DNA from: Candidatus Caccocola faecipullorum | Lineage (GTDB): Bacteria > Synergistota > Synergistia > Synergistales > Synergistaceae | DNA: 19,278 bases | Direction of reading: 5' to 3' | NCBI GenBank assembly: GCA_018716365.1 | Contig: DVKA01000083.1 | Coordinates: 1-19,278, forward strand | Part shown: piece after piece, positions 1 to 9,500 of the stretch | Position numbering within the stretch: position 1 is the stretch's first letter | Layout of the letters: each line of letters starts with the position of its first letter | The notes under the pieces: model-generated | What the model saw: only the letters and a program-made list of their open reading frames with translations | What the model was told of the DNA's origin: nothing | Database searches by the model: none | Position numbers and translations under genes: made by a program

Positions 1-980
1 AGCGCCGCGCGCGCCTCGGCGGCCTCTTCGCCGCTGCTCAGCTTGTTGTCGTAGAGCATATATTTTTTGCGCACAGACTGCGGCGAGAGGTTCGGCATCA
101 CGACGTTGCAGCCGGCGAGTATTCCGCGCTCGCGTCCGTCGCCTTCGATCGTGCCGAGCGCCGTCGTCGCTGGCAGCAGCACCTTCGGGTTCATCAGCCG
201 CACTATCGCGAGCAGGAAGAGCGTCAGCTCCGCCGTGCCGGCCGGCTTGTCCGCGAACGGCGTGTCGTGGTGCGGGATGAACGGCCCGATGCCTACCATC
301 TGCGGCGCGAAGCTTTTTATGAAGAGCAGGTCGCGCGCGAGGTCCGCTGTCGTCTGATAGGGAGAGCCTACCATGAAGCCGCAGCCGACCTGATAGCCTA
401 TCTCTTTCAGATTTTGCAGGCACTCCATTCGGTTTGCGAGCGACAGCTCTTTCGGGTGGAGCTTCGCGTAATGTTCAGGCGTCGCCGTCTCGTGGCGCAG
501 AAGGTAGCGGTTCGCGCCCGCGTCGTAGTAGCGCCGGTATGTCTCGCGCGTTTTCTCGCCGAGCGAGAGCGTAATCGCGCAGTCCGGGTATCCGGCGCGT
601 ATCGAGGCGATGATCTCCGTCATTATGCCGTCGCTGTAATATGCGTCTTCGCCGCCCTGCAGCACGAATGTGCGGAAGCCGAGCTCCCAGCCCTCGCGGC
701 AGCATTCTAGTATCTCGTCCTTTGTGAGACGGTAGCGCTGCGCGTTGTGGTTGCTCCGCCTGATTCCGCAGTAAAGGCAGTCGTTTTTGCAGAAGCTCGA
801 AATTTCGACGAGGCCGCGCACATATATCTTGTTCCCGTAATGTTCGAGCGCGCGCCGCCGTGCGAGCGCGAATAATTTTTGCGCCATCTCTTCGTTTCTG
901 TTATCTATCAGAAATTCCAGCTCTTCGCGCGAAGCGTTGCCGCTTTCGTATAGTTTGTCGATTATTTTATCCGCGTCCAT
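1..980 (-). CDS. hydE: [FeFe]-hydrogenase maturation radical SAM protein HydE (C-terminus cut by window edge)
   Basis: HydE is a radical SAM enzyme that, with HydF and HydG, builds the H-cluster of [FeFe] hydrogenases in the cytoplasm. The frame reads from ATG at 980-978 to the left edge: 326 complete codons, so roughly 20-30 residues are missing against the usual length of about 350. The [4Fe-4S]/SAM motif CKNDCLYCGIRR lies at residues 64-75, with cysteines 64, 68 and 71. It is preceded by VEISSFC and followed by the SAM-contact stretch LQGGEDAYYSD; FIPHHDTPFAD further on is also HydE-like. The start is fixed by GGGAGGTG at 987-994, about 7 bases upstream. The gene is divergent from the uvrA operon, and other hydrogenase maturation genes may lie beyond the left edge. 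PylB and biotin-synthase-like proteins are related, but these motifs favour HydE. Confidence 0.93.
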   Translation of the reverse strand, partial: MDADKIIDKLYESGNASREELEFLIDNRNEEMAQKLFALARRRALEHYGNKIYVRGLVEISSFCKNDCLYCGIRRSNHNAQRYRLTKDEILECCREGWELGFRTFVLQGGEDAYYSDGIMTEIIASIRAGYPDCAITLSLGEKTRETYRRYYDAGANRYLLRHETATPEHYAKLHPKELSLANRMECLQNLKEIGYQVGCGFMVGSPYQTTADLARDLLFIKSFAPQMVGIGPFIPHHDTPFADKPAGTAELTLFLLAIVRLMNPKVLLPATTALGTIEGDGRERGILAGCNVVMPNLSPQSVRKKYMLYDNKLSSGEEAAEARAA

Positions 981-1014
981 GCGCGCACCTCCCAGGCCTT
1001 TGCGGCATTTTGTA

Positions 1015-1020
1015 ATTATA
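1015..1020 (-). promoter_or_regulatory. Candidate -10 element of hydE
   Basis: The minus strand reads TATAAT, a perfect -10 hexamer, 35 bases upstream of the hydE start. Transcription would begin near 1008 and give a short leader. The expected -35 position (about 1038-1043) is GC-rich and does not resemble TTGACA, so the promoter may depend on an activator. It overlaps the edge of the GC-rich inverted repeat at 1040-1076. Confidence 0.45.
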
Positions 1021-1039
1021 GCTCAAAGTTCGGCGGCGG

Positions 1040-1076
1040 GCGGCGCGCGCGGAATTTTATGGCGCGCGCGCGCCGC
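1040..1076. repeat. 12-bp perfect GC inverted repeat between divergent hydE and uvrA
   Basis: GCGGCGCGCGCG at 1040-1051 is the exact reverse complement of CGCGCGCGCCGC at 1065-1076. The spacer is 13 bases and contains the AT-rich stretch GAATTTTAT. The repeat sits between the candidate -10 elements of the two divergent genes, so it could be an operator, a DNA-structure element or a hairpin. There is no T-tract, so it does not look like a terminator. In such GC-rich DNA, runs of alternating CG pair easily by chance. Confidence 0.6.
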
Positions 1077-1080
1077 GGGT

Positions 1081-1086
1081 GATAAT
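1081..1086 (+). promoter_or_regulatory. Candidate -10 element of the uvrA-addBA operon
   Basis: GATAAT at 1081-1086 matches five of six bases of the consensus and lies 61 bases upstream of the uvrA start. It is the only AT-rich hexamer near the right position in this GC-rich gap. No good -35 box is visible: the expected place falls in the spacer and right arm of the inverted repeat at 1040-1076. Confidence 0.3.
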
Positions 1087-1147
1087 ATTGAAACGGCGGC
1101 GCGCGTAAGGCCGCCTGCATAAATTACTGTCACGGAGCAGAATTCTG

Positions 1148-3682
1148 ATGGAATCTCACAACAACGGAAACGAGGCAGACGTGGCGCGCTCGGTAAAAAT
1201 TTACGGCGCGCGCGTGCATAATCTGAAAAATATAGACGTCGAGGTGCCGCTCGGCAAGCTTGTCGCCGTCGTAGGAGTCTCCGGCTCCGGCAAGTCCTCG
1301 CTCGCGCTCGGCATATTGTACGCTGAGGGCTCGCGGCGCTACCTTGAAGCGCTCTCGACCTACACGCGGCGGCGTATGACGCAGGCCGCCGAAGCGAAGA
1401 TAGACGGCATAGAAAACATTCCGCCCGCGCTCGCGCTGCGCCAGCGCCCTGCCGTGCCCGGAGTGCGCAGTACCTTCGGCACGATGACGGAGCTGCTCAA
1501 CAGCCTGCGCCTTATGTTCTCGCGGCTCGGAAGCCACAGGTGCCCGAACGGGCATATCTGCCCGCCGTCGATAGAGACCGCCGCAATGGGGAAGATAGTT
1601 TGCCCGGAATGCGGCGCGGAGTTCGAAGGGCCGAGCGCCGAGAGCTTCTCGTTCAACAGCGGCGGCGCGTGCCGGACGTGCGGAGGCGTCGGCGTCGTGC
1701 GCGCGGTCAACGAAGCGGCGCTCGTGCCGGACGAATCGCTCACGATAGACGGAGGAGCCGTCGCGCCGTGGAATTCGCTGATGTGGTCGCTGATGACCGA
1801 CGTCTGCCGCGCGATGGGGGTGCGCACGGACGTGCCTTTCCGCGAGCTGACGCCGGAGGAGCGCGAGATAGTCTTCCACGGCCCCGCTGTGAAGAAGCAT
1901 ATTCTGTACAAATCGAAGAATTCCGACGTGGCGGGGGAGCTTGACTTCACATACTACAACGCCGTATACACGGTGGAAAACGCGCTCGCGAAGGTGAAGG
2001 ACGAACAGGGGATGAAGCGCGTCGAAAAATTCCTTAAGCAGGGCGTATGTCCCGACTGCGGGGGCTCTCGGCTTAACGAAAAGGCGCGCTCTACGCTTCT
2101 CTGCGGAGTCGATCTAGCTCAAGCGGCGGCGATGACTCTCGACGCGCTGGTGGAATGGGCCGCCGCAGTGCCTGCAAAAATGCCCGACGATATGCGCCCG
2201 ATGGCGGAAAGCATCGTCTCGCAGTTCCTGAACACCGCGAAACGGCTTGAAGAGCTCGGCCTCGGCTATCTCACGCTCGACCGCGCCGGAGCGACGCTCT
2301 CTACTGGAGAGCGCCAGCGCGTCCAGCTTGCGCGCTCGGTGCGCAGCCGCACGACCGGCACGCTCTACGTGCTTGACGAACCGTCGATAGGCCTTCATCC
2401 CGCAAACGTAGACGGCCTGCTAGGCGTCGTGCGTGACCTTGTGTCGCACGGAAATTCCGTCGTAATGGTGGACCACGACGCGCGCGTGCTGCGCGCCGCT
2501 GACTGGATGATAGAGATGGGGCCTGGCGCCGGGACCGGCGGCGGCAGGGTTGTTGCCGAAGGCGCGGTAGACGATATAGAAAACAATTCGGCGTCGCTTA
2601 TAGGCAGTTTTCTCGCAGGGCGCGAATCCGCGGCGGCAAGGGAACGCGCCGCGCGCGATGAGATGTTTGCGAAAGGGCGCGTAGCGCTGCGCACAAAGCC
2701 GCTGCACACGGTGCGCGCTCTGGCCCTTGAGATACCGAAGGGGCGGCTGACCGTCGTTACGGGCGTCTCAGGCTCGGGGAAAACGACGCTCGTGCTCGAA
2801 AGCCTCGTCCCGGCGCTCAAGGCGCGCATCGCGGGCGAGGCCATGCCGGCGCACATAGAGGAGCTCGAAGCGGAGGGCATAAAGCGCGCGAACCTCATTG
2901 ACGCGACGCCGGTCGGAGCGAACGTCCGTTCGACGGTCGCTACCTACTGCGGCGTGCTCGACGACCTGAGGAAGCTGTACGCGGCCTCGCCCGAGGCGAA
3001 AAAACGCAAACTCAAGACCGGGGATTTCTCATACAACACCGGCTCGCTGCGCTGCCCGGACTGCGACGGCACTGGGCAGATAACGATGGACGTGCAGTTC
3101 CTGCCCGACGTCGAGATAGTCTGCCCTTCATGCGGCGGAGGGCGCTACTCGGAGGCCGCGCGCGGCGTGACGTTGAACCTCGGCGGCGGGGAAATTTCCC
3201 TGCCGGAGCTTATGGCTATGACCGTAGACCAGGCGCGTGAGAAACTCTCCGGCGTCAAGGGCGCTGGCGAAAAGCTGCGCACGCTCTCCGAGCTCGGCCT
3301 CGGCTACCTGACTCTCGGCGAAGCGACTCCGGCGCTCTCGGGCGGCGAAGCGCAGCGGCTCAAGCTCGCGGCCGAGATGGGGCGCGCGCAGGACGACGCG
3401 GTCTTCGTCTTCGACGAGCCGACGATAGGGCTGCATCCGCTCGACGTGCGCGTGCTGACCGGCGTTCTGAGCCGCCTTATAGAACATGGCGCGACGGTCG
3501 TCGTAATCGAGCACGACCTCGACATGATAGCGAACGCCGACTACGTGATAGATATGGGGCCGGGCGGCGGAGAGGCGGGCGGGCGCATCGTCGCCGCTGG
3601 AACGCCCGAAGAGGTCGCCGCGTCGCCGGAGAGCGTTACGGGGCGTTACATCGCCGAAGCGCTGCGCCCGCTTGCTAAATAA
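1148..3682 (+). CDS. uvrA: Short UvrA-family ABC ATPase (class II, UvrA2-like)
   Basis: UvrA proteins are double ABC ATPases that bind distorted DNA. This one has 844 residues against about 940 for canonical UvrA. Visible motifs are Walker A GVSGSGKS (43-50), signature LSTGERQR (384-391), Walker [14 protein letters not shown] (416-428), VDHD (451-454), second Walker A GVSGSGKT (549-556), signature LSGGEAQR (730-737), [10 protein letters not shown] (755-764) and IEHD (787-790). Zinc-module cysteine pairs occur near 152/155 and 175/178, 301/304, and 636/639 with 659/662. Only about 20 residues separate CPNGH (132) from CPECG (152), where canonical UvrA has more than 100 that form the UvrB-binding domain; that domain is therefore missing, as in class II UvrA. 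The first signature has T instead of G. GGAG at 1134-1137 supports the start. Class II proteins are linked to DNA-damage tolerance or resistance to DNA-binding drugs; the role here is inferred. It heads an operon with addB and addA. Confidence 0.88.
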   Translation: MESHNNGNEADVARSVKIYGARVHNLKNIDVEVPLGKLVAVVGVSGSGKSSLALGILYAEGSRRYLEALSTYTRRRMTQAAEAKIDGIENIPPALALRQRPAVPGVRSTFGTMTELLNSLRLMFSRLGSHRCPNGHICPPSIETAAMGKIVCPECGAEFEGPSAESFSFNSGGACRTCGGVGVVRAVNEAALVPDESLTIDGGAVAPWNSLMWSLMTDVCRAMGVRTDVPFRELTPEEREIVFHGPAVKKHILYKSKNSDVAGELDFTYYNAVYTVENALAKVKDEQGMKRVEKFLKQGVCPDCGGSRLNEKARSTLLCGVDLAQAAAMTLDALVEWAAAVPAKMPDDMRPMAESIVSQFLNTAKRLEELGLGYLTLDRAGATLSTGERQRVQLARSVRSRTTGTLYVLDEPSIGLHPANVDGLLGVVRDLVSHGNSVVMVDHDARVLRAADWMIEMGPGAGTGGGRVVAEGAVDDIENNSASLIGSFLAGRESAAARERAARDEMFAKGRVALRTKPLHTVRALALEIPKGRLTVVTGVSGSGKTTLVLESLVPALKARIAGEAMPAHIEELEAEGIKRANLIDATPVGANVRSTVATYCGVLDDLRKLYAASPEAKKRKLKTGDFSYNTGSLRCPDCDGTGQITMDVQFLPDVEIVCPSCGGGRYSEAARGVTLNLGGGEISLPELMAMTVDQAREKLSGVKGAGEKLRTLSELGLGYLTLGEATPALSGGEAQRLKLAAEMGRAQDDAVFVFDEPTIGLHPLDVRVLTGVLSRLIEHGATVVVIEHDLDMIANADYVIDMGPGGGEAGGRIVAAGTPEEVAASPESVTGRYIAEALRPLAK

Positions 3683-3694
3683 GGAGGCTGGGCG

Positions 3695-6565
3695 ATGGCT
3701 GTAACCGTCAGAAGCTATTTCAGCCTTTATGATAAACGCGCGGAGCTTTCGCAGATTTATAAAAAGTACGGCGGCAGGGCGCTCTTCATCGTGCCCGCGA
3801 GGCTTGACCGCGACTCAATGCTCGAACTGCTGTGCGGCGAAGAGCCCGGCTTCGGCGCGCGCCCGATTATATGGACGGTTGGCGACCTGCTCTCTGAGCT
3901 GCAGCGCGCGGCGAAAGAGTACGAACGCATAATCGACCCGCCCGACCACAAGCTTATACTGCGCTGGCTGCTTTCGGAATTTCTCTCGAAGGCGGAGGAG
4001 AAGGGCGCGGTGCTCGAACCGGGTTACCGCCACGCCGGTTTCGTCTCTGTTCTTGGAGAAAATATAAAAGACCTGCTTACGGAGGAAGTTTCGGCGGATT
4101 CGCTGCGTTCCGCGCTTGGCGGAGAGGTTGGGGAATACTCGCCGGAATCGGTGCTGATAGAGCTCTACGAAAAATACACGGAATATCTTGAAGAATACGG
4201 CCTCGCCGACGCCGCGCAGATTTTTACGCTCGCGCGCAGAAAGCTGCTGACCGGCGCGGGGCGCGCCTTCGTCGAGGGAAAGAAGATAGTTTTCGCCGGA
4301 TTCCTCTCGTTCACCTCGTCGCAGCTCCGGCTCGTGAAGGCGCTCGGCGAGCTTGCGGATCTGGAAATGTTCCAGCCAGAGACCGGGCTAGACTGGTTTC
4401 ACGACGGAATATTGCAGCTCAACGAGGGGTATAAGGGGCGGCCGAAATGGAACGTCCCGGTCGTAAAAATAGACGCGGGCAACCCGCAGCTGGAGCTCGA
4501 AGCCGTCGCGCGCGAGCTCGCGCTCTGGGCCTGCGGAGACGGTGCTCTGGCCGCGCTCGGCGAGTTCGGCGGATACGGCTCCGTAGGCCTCATGACCGGC
4601 CCCGACAGGCTTCACATATCGGAATACGCGCTCTCGCGCTATAAAATCCCCTACAATGTGCAGGAGGGCGGAACGGCGGGCGATACTCCGCTCGGCGGCC
4701 TGCCATCTGCGATATGGCGCGCATACCGCTCAGGATGGGGCAACCGGGAGACGGCGCTGCTCGTTTCAAACCCGCTGCTTTTCGGATGGAACGGCGAGCT
4801 TCCGCGGTACGACGGCAGCTTGCTGCCAGACGGCATGGAGGCGTGGCTCGGCGCGCTGCCGGAAGAGGCGGGAGAAACGCTGCGCCGCGCCGCCGCGCTC
4901 TGCGAAGATTTTGAAAAGGGCACGCCGCCGGAGAAAGCGCTTTCTCTCTGGCGCGATTTCCTGAAAGAATGCCGCGTCGCGGCAAGGGCCGCGTCGGCGG
5001 CCGCGGAGCTGAGCGATCTGGATGGAAACGTAAAGCAGACGGCCGCGGCGCTCGACGAGCTCGACAAAAAAATCAGAAAGCTCGCGGACGATTCCAAGGA
5101 CATCGGCCCCGCGGCGGATATAACTCTGAACGGAGCGGAGGCCGCGGCCTTCATCAGCGAATGGGGCGCGACCGCGACTCTGCCCGTGCAGCTGCCGCAG
5201 AGCCGTTCCGTAACGGTCTACGCCGGCCCGCCGCCGACGCTCGCCTCGCACCGCTGCTGGATAATGACCGGCGTGGACTCAAATCGCTGGCCGGGCGTGC
5301 TGCGCGAGTCGATGCTGCTCGGCAACGACGAAAAGGCGAAATTCAACGCCTCGCCGCAGGAGGGCGAAGAGCCGTCGCACCTTCCAGAACTTCATGAAGA
5401 GCGCGAGCAGAAAGAGGCCGTCTTCCGCCGCATCCTAGCGACGGGGCGCGAGTGCGCCGTCGTAACGCGCGCTCTGTTCAACGAAAACGGCGAGGAATGC
5501 GGCGAGTCGCGTTTTTTGTCGTCCGCGCTGAAAGAGGGCGGCGAACGGTGCTGGAGGCTCGTAAACTCCGCCGTCTATACGGCGGAACGCGCGCTGCCTG
5601 ACGGCGGCTCTCCGTGGTTCCCGCAGGCGGAAATCGTATGCACGCCTGTGAGCCGCGGACGGAAGGAGGCGGCGCCCGTCGGGCGCGCAGCAGCCTCCGC
5701 GCTTCCGAAAATACGCATCAGCGACATAGACAGATGGAACGCCTGTCCGTATATGTATTGGTGCGAGCGCGTGCTCGGCCTCGAAAGCGCGCGCCCTGCG
5801 CTGTATGACGTCCGCAAGGCGGGAACGCTCGCACACCTCGTTTGGGAAGAAGTTTTTCAGGCGAGGGCGGAAAACGCAAAACTTTCGATACACGGCTATG
5901 TTATGGACAACTGGAGCCGCTTCAAGTCGGAAGGGTATCCCGAGCTGGACTCGGAGCCGCGCCTTGCGCGCTACGAAAAACGGCTGCGCCACCAGATGTT
6001 CGACATGGCGGCCGCGCAGGACGCTCTTGAAGAGCGGCTTTCCTCCGCGCCGAAGCTGGCGACTGAGACGGAAGTCAAGCTAGACGGCTTTGAGTTCGCG
6101 GGCGCGCTCTTCACAGGGCAGGCTGACAGGATAGACCGGTTCGACGGCGGAATAGTCGTGCTCGACTACAAACTTGGGGGAAGCAAAACGCACGAATCCG
6201 AACTTCAAGTCGCGGCCTACTGCGCCGTACTCGAAGCGACGCGCAGGGAAAAAATCCTCGGCTTCGGCTGGCTCGGCCACGCGGGGCCGTCGCTGAGCGG
6301 ATGGTTCTCGGATAAATTTTTCGACCTCTATGCGTTCGAAGGAACGGCGCGCAAACGAGTCCCGATGGGCGAGCGCATCGACGGCGCGCTCGAACTCATG
6401 GCGCGAATGGCGGAGTCGGTGCGCGGAGGCGAATATCCGCCGAAGTACGACGTGAAAAGCCGCCTCTGCCAGACATGCGCCTACTTCACGCTCTGCCGCA
6501 AGAGAGAAAAGCGCGTCTACATAGAATCGTTGACGGAGGAGGCGGAGAACAATGACGGAGAATAA
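3695..6565 (+). CDS. addB: AddB-like subunit: PD-(D/E)XK nuclease with Fe-S cysteine pattern
   Basis: This is the likely AddB/RexB partner of the AddA-like helicase encoded next; together they would unwind and trim double-strand ends for RecA loading. The 956-residue protein is compact (AddB is often about 1,100 or more). The N-terminal half has helicase-like composition but no Walker A motif (ALFIVPARLDRDSM stands near its place), so this part is probably inactive as an ATPase, as in RexB. The nuclease is at the C-terminus: GQADRID with D811, VVLDYK with D824 and K826, then ELQVAAY. One cysteine upstream (C684 in NACPYMYWC) and C925, C928 and C934 (C-x2-C-x5-C) match the four-cysteine [4Fe-4S] pattern of AddB nucleases. 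AAGGAGG at 3681-3687 lies on the uvrA stop and fixes the start. The end overlaps addA by 14 bases, which implies translational coupling. Confidence 0.86.
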   Translation: MAVTVRSYFSLYDKRAELSQIYKKYGGRALFIVPARLDRDSMLELLCGEEPGFGARPIIWTVGDLLSELQRAAKEYERIIDPPDHKLILRWLLSEFLSKAEEKGAVLEPGYRHAGFVSVLGENIKDLLTEEVSADSLRSALGGEVGEYSPESVLIELYEKYTEYLEEYGLADAAQIFTLARRKLLTGAGRAFVEGKKIVFAGFLSFTSSQLRLVKALGELADLEMFQPETGLDWFHDGILQLNEGYKGRPKWNVPVVKIDAGNPQLELEAVARELALWACGDGALAALGEFGGYGSVGLMTGPDRLHISEYALSRYKIPYNVQEGGTAGDTPLGGLPSAIWRAYRSGWGNRETALLVSNPLLFGWNGELPRYDGSLLPDGMEAWLGALPEEAGETLRRAAALCEDFEKGTPPEKALSLWRDFLKECRVAARAASAAAELSDLDGNVKQTAAALDELDKKIRKLADDSKDIGPAADITLNGAEAAAFISEWGATATLPVQLPQSRSVTVYAGPPPTLASHRCWIMTGVDSNRWPGVLRESMLLGNDEKAKFNASPQEGEEPSHLPELHEEREQKEAVFRRILATGRECAVVTRALFNENGEECGESRFLSSALKEGGERCWRLVNSAVYTAERALPDGGSPWFPQAEIVCTPVSRGRKEAAPVGRAAASALPKIRISDIDRWNACPYMYWCERVLGLESARPALYDVRKAGTLAHLVWEEVFQARAENAKLSIHGYVMDNWSRFKSEGYPELDSEPRLARYEKRLRHQMFDMAAAQDALEERLSSAPKLATETEVKLDGFEFAGALFTGQADRIDRFDGGIVVLDYKLGGSKTHESELQVAAYCAVLEATRREKILGFGWLGHAGPSLSGWFSDKFFDLYAFEGTARKRVPMGERIDGALELMARMAESVRGGEYPPKYDVKSRLCQTCAYFTLCRKREKRVYIESLTEEAENNDGE

Positions 6566-9500
6566 CGCGCCGAATTGGCATTCGCTCGTGAAAGGGACGG
6601 AGGACCAAACAGCCGCGCTCAAAAGCGAAGCGCGCCTCACCGTCGTCAGCGCCGGCGCCGGCACAGGAAAGACCCAGACTCTTTCGCAGCGCTTCGCATG
6701 GCTGCTCGCCTCAGACCCGTCGTGCAGCGCCGGCGAAATACTCGTGCTGACATTTACGAAAAAGGCCGCGGCCGAAATGCTCGACAGAATAAAAAAAACG
6801 CTCGTCTCGTGGTACGAAGCCTATCCCGACGAGCTGGCGCATCTGGGCGGGCGTATAGACGAAATAGAGGACGCATACATTTCGACGGTACACGCATTCG
6901 CTATGAAGCTGATACGCGAGTCTGGGCTTGCGCTCGACATCGACCCGGCGGCCGCGATAATGCCCGCGCCGAAAGAGGAGATATGGTGGCGCGAATTCGC
7001 CTCCGCGCTCTCTTCGGCCTCGTTCTGCAAAATCGCCGCGGCGCTGCCGGACGAGTGGCGTACGCGCGCCGAAGAATTGTTCCGCTCGCCGGACTTCATG
7101 GACGCGCTCAACGCTCTGACGCCCGAAGCCGTGGCGGAGGCCGCGCGCGAGTGCGCGGAAAAACTTTACTGTGCCGGACAGAGCGCGGAAGATCTGTGGA
7201 ACTGCGACGGAAGCGCGCTTGAAGAGGCGGCCGCATCAATGGGCCGCATCCGCCGTGAAATATACGAGCTGTGGATGGGCGAAATTCTGTCCGCGCTTGC
7301 GGCGGACGGAGCGCTCGACGGAGGAAATAAAACGCAGATGCGGCTCGCCGGTTTTTATGAAAAATGGCGCGCGCGCACCCTCTCGCCGGAGGACTGCGGC
7401 GCTCTTTCCGAATTCTGTGAAAGTTTGTTCGCCGAGGCGCTGAAGCCGCTTCCAAGCGGAAACATAAAAAAAGAGATAGAAGCCCTGCTTGGGCGGCCTG
7501 TTTCCGATTGGCGCGACGAGACTGTGGAAAGACTGGCGCTGCTTGCGCCGCCGTCAGAGGCTGAAAAGCGCATCAACAGCCTGCTCTGTAAAGCCTGCGC
7601 CGTGGGCTGGGCCTGCTGGGACGAGTTCCGCCGCCGCGAGGGGCTTCTCTCGATAGCAGACCTCATATACTATGCCTCGAAGGTCGTCCGCTCGTCGCCC
7701 GAGTACCGGACGAAATTCAAACATATAATGGTCGACGAATTTCAGGACACCGACCCGCTGCAGAACGAGCTCATAGAATCGCTCTGGGGCGGTGGCGAGG
7801 GCGGCGCGACGCTCTTTGTCGTCGGCGACCAGAAACAGTCGATTTACCGCTTCCGCCACGCCGACCTCGGTTTGTTCCGAGACTACACGGCGCGCGCGAT
7901 GAACAGCCCTGAATCTGCAAAGTACGTCGTGCTCGATCAGAACTTCCGCACAGCGAAGGGGCTTCTCGAAAAATTCAACGGCCTCTTCGGCGAAATGTGG
8001 AGCGGCGCGGACTCGCCGGTCCTCTACGAGCGGCTCGCCGCGCCGGAGAACGACGAAGCCTCGACGAGGCGCGACGGCGCGGATGTGCCATATCCCCGCT
8101 TCGAAGCTCTGCGCGCCTGCGCGCCGTACACGGAAAACAAAGACGAACGCCCGGACGCGGCGGCGCTGCGTATGCGCCTCTACGCGGGGCTCGGGCGGAA
8201 ATTCGCCGCAATGGTCGAGGCGCAGGCTCCGGTCTGGGACAAAGGGACGAAGGCCTTCCGCCCCGTCCGCTGGCGCGACTTCGCGGTGCTCGTCCAGACG
8301 CGCGCCGAATACTCGGACATCGAGCGCGCCTTTGAACGTATCGGCCTGCCCTACGTGCTTTCGACGAGCAAAGACTACTTCGGCCGCGGTGAGACGGGCG
8401 ACCTCGTCAACCTCGTTTCGCTGCTCGCCTCGCCGGAAGACCCGCTCTTCCTCGCGGGCTGGCTCGCCTCGCCGTTCAGCGGCGTCGAAAGCGCGGAAGC
8501 CGGGGCTCTCATAGAGGCGGCTCTTGAAAAAAAAGAGCGCGGAGGTTCGCTGCCGCTCGCGGAGGCCGTGTCCCACGCGCGGCCAGACGTTATGGAGCGG
8601 CTTGACGAAATGCGCCGCCGCGCGCTGCTGGGCGGAGTGTCTGAAGTGCTGCTCGGCCTGCTGAAAACGCCGCATTTCCTCGAAAACTACGCTGGAATGC
8701 GCCGCCTGCGCGTCAACGCGAACGTTGCGTACCTTGCCAACATCGCGGCCGAGTACGAGCGCTCGGAAGGTAAGTCGCTGCGCGGCTGCGCCGAATACCT
8801 GCTCACCGCTTCTTCCTCCGGTAGCGCGAAAGAGGAGCCGGAGCTCTTCGGCGACGAAATCGACGCGGTGCGCGTAATGACCGTCCACGCTTCGAAAGGC
8901 CTTGAATTCCCAGTCGTCGCCATGACGCTCTCCGACAAAAAGGGCGCGTCCCTGCCGTCGATCATCGTCTCAAAAAAATACGGCGCGGCGGCGAAAGATT
9001 ACCCCGAATACCTCGAAGGCGCGGGCGAAACGCGCGGCGACGGACGCACAGCGGCGTACAGATGGGAAAGGTACGAGGAAAACGCCGCGCAGCGCGAGGA
9101 GCTTGAACGGCTCTGGTATGTCGGCTTCACGCGCGCGCGCGACCGCCTGATACTCTGCGGAATTTACAAAGAGCCGAAGAAAGCGGAGAGCGCGAAGCCG
9201 AATTTTCTCGGCTCGATAATAGAGCGCGGGTTATGCGACGAATACACGGATCTGAACGAAGACGACGAAAGCCTTCCGAAGTACGCGGAATACAAAGCTC
9301 CGGCTGAGGGAGAGAGATTGGAACTGAAGGTCGTGAGCCCGGCAAAGCTCGGACGCATTTCTGCCTCGGCCTACGCGCTGCTCTCGTGGTGTCCCGCGGC
9401 CTACCGCATGATCTACCGGCAGGGGCGCGACGCGGACTGGATAATCAAAGGCGGCGGGGGCGGAGCGGACTTCGGCGTCATGGCGCACTGGCTGCTCGCG

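Noticed and set aside
67..1122. Short plus-strand open frames opposite hydE and in the gap
   Set aside because: HydE on the minus strand explains the coding signal, with its radical SAM motif and ribosome site; the plus frames show no motif.
7554..8888. A 444-codon open frame on the minus strand inside addA
   Set aside because: It lies opposite a strongly supported helicase, its protein is rich in Arg, Val and His with no recognisable motif, and such antisense frames are common in GC-rich DNA.
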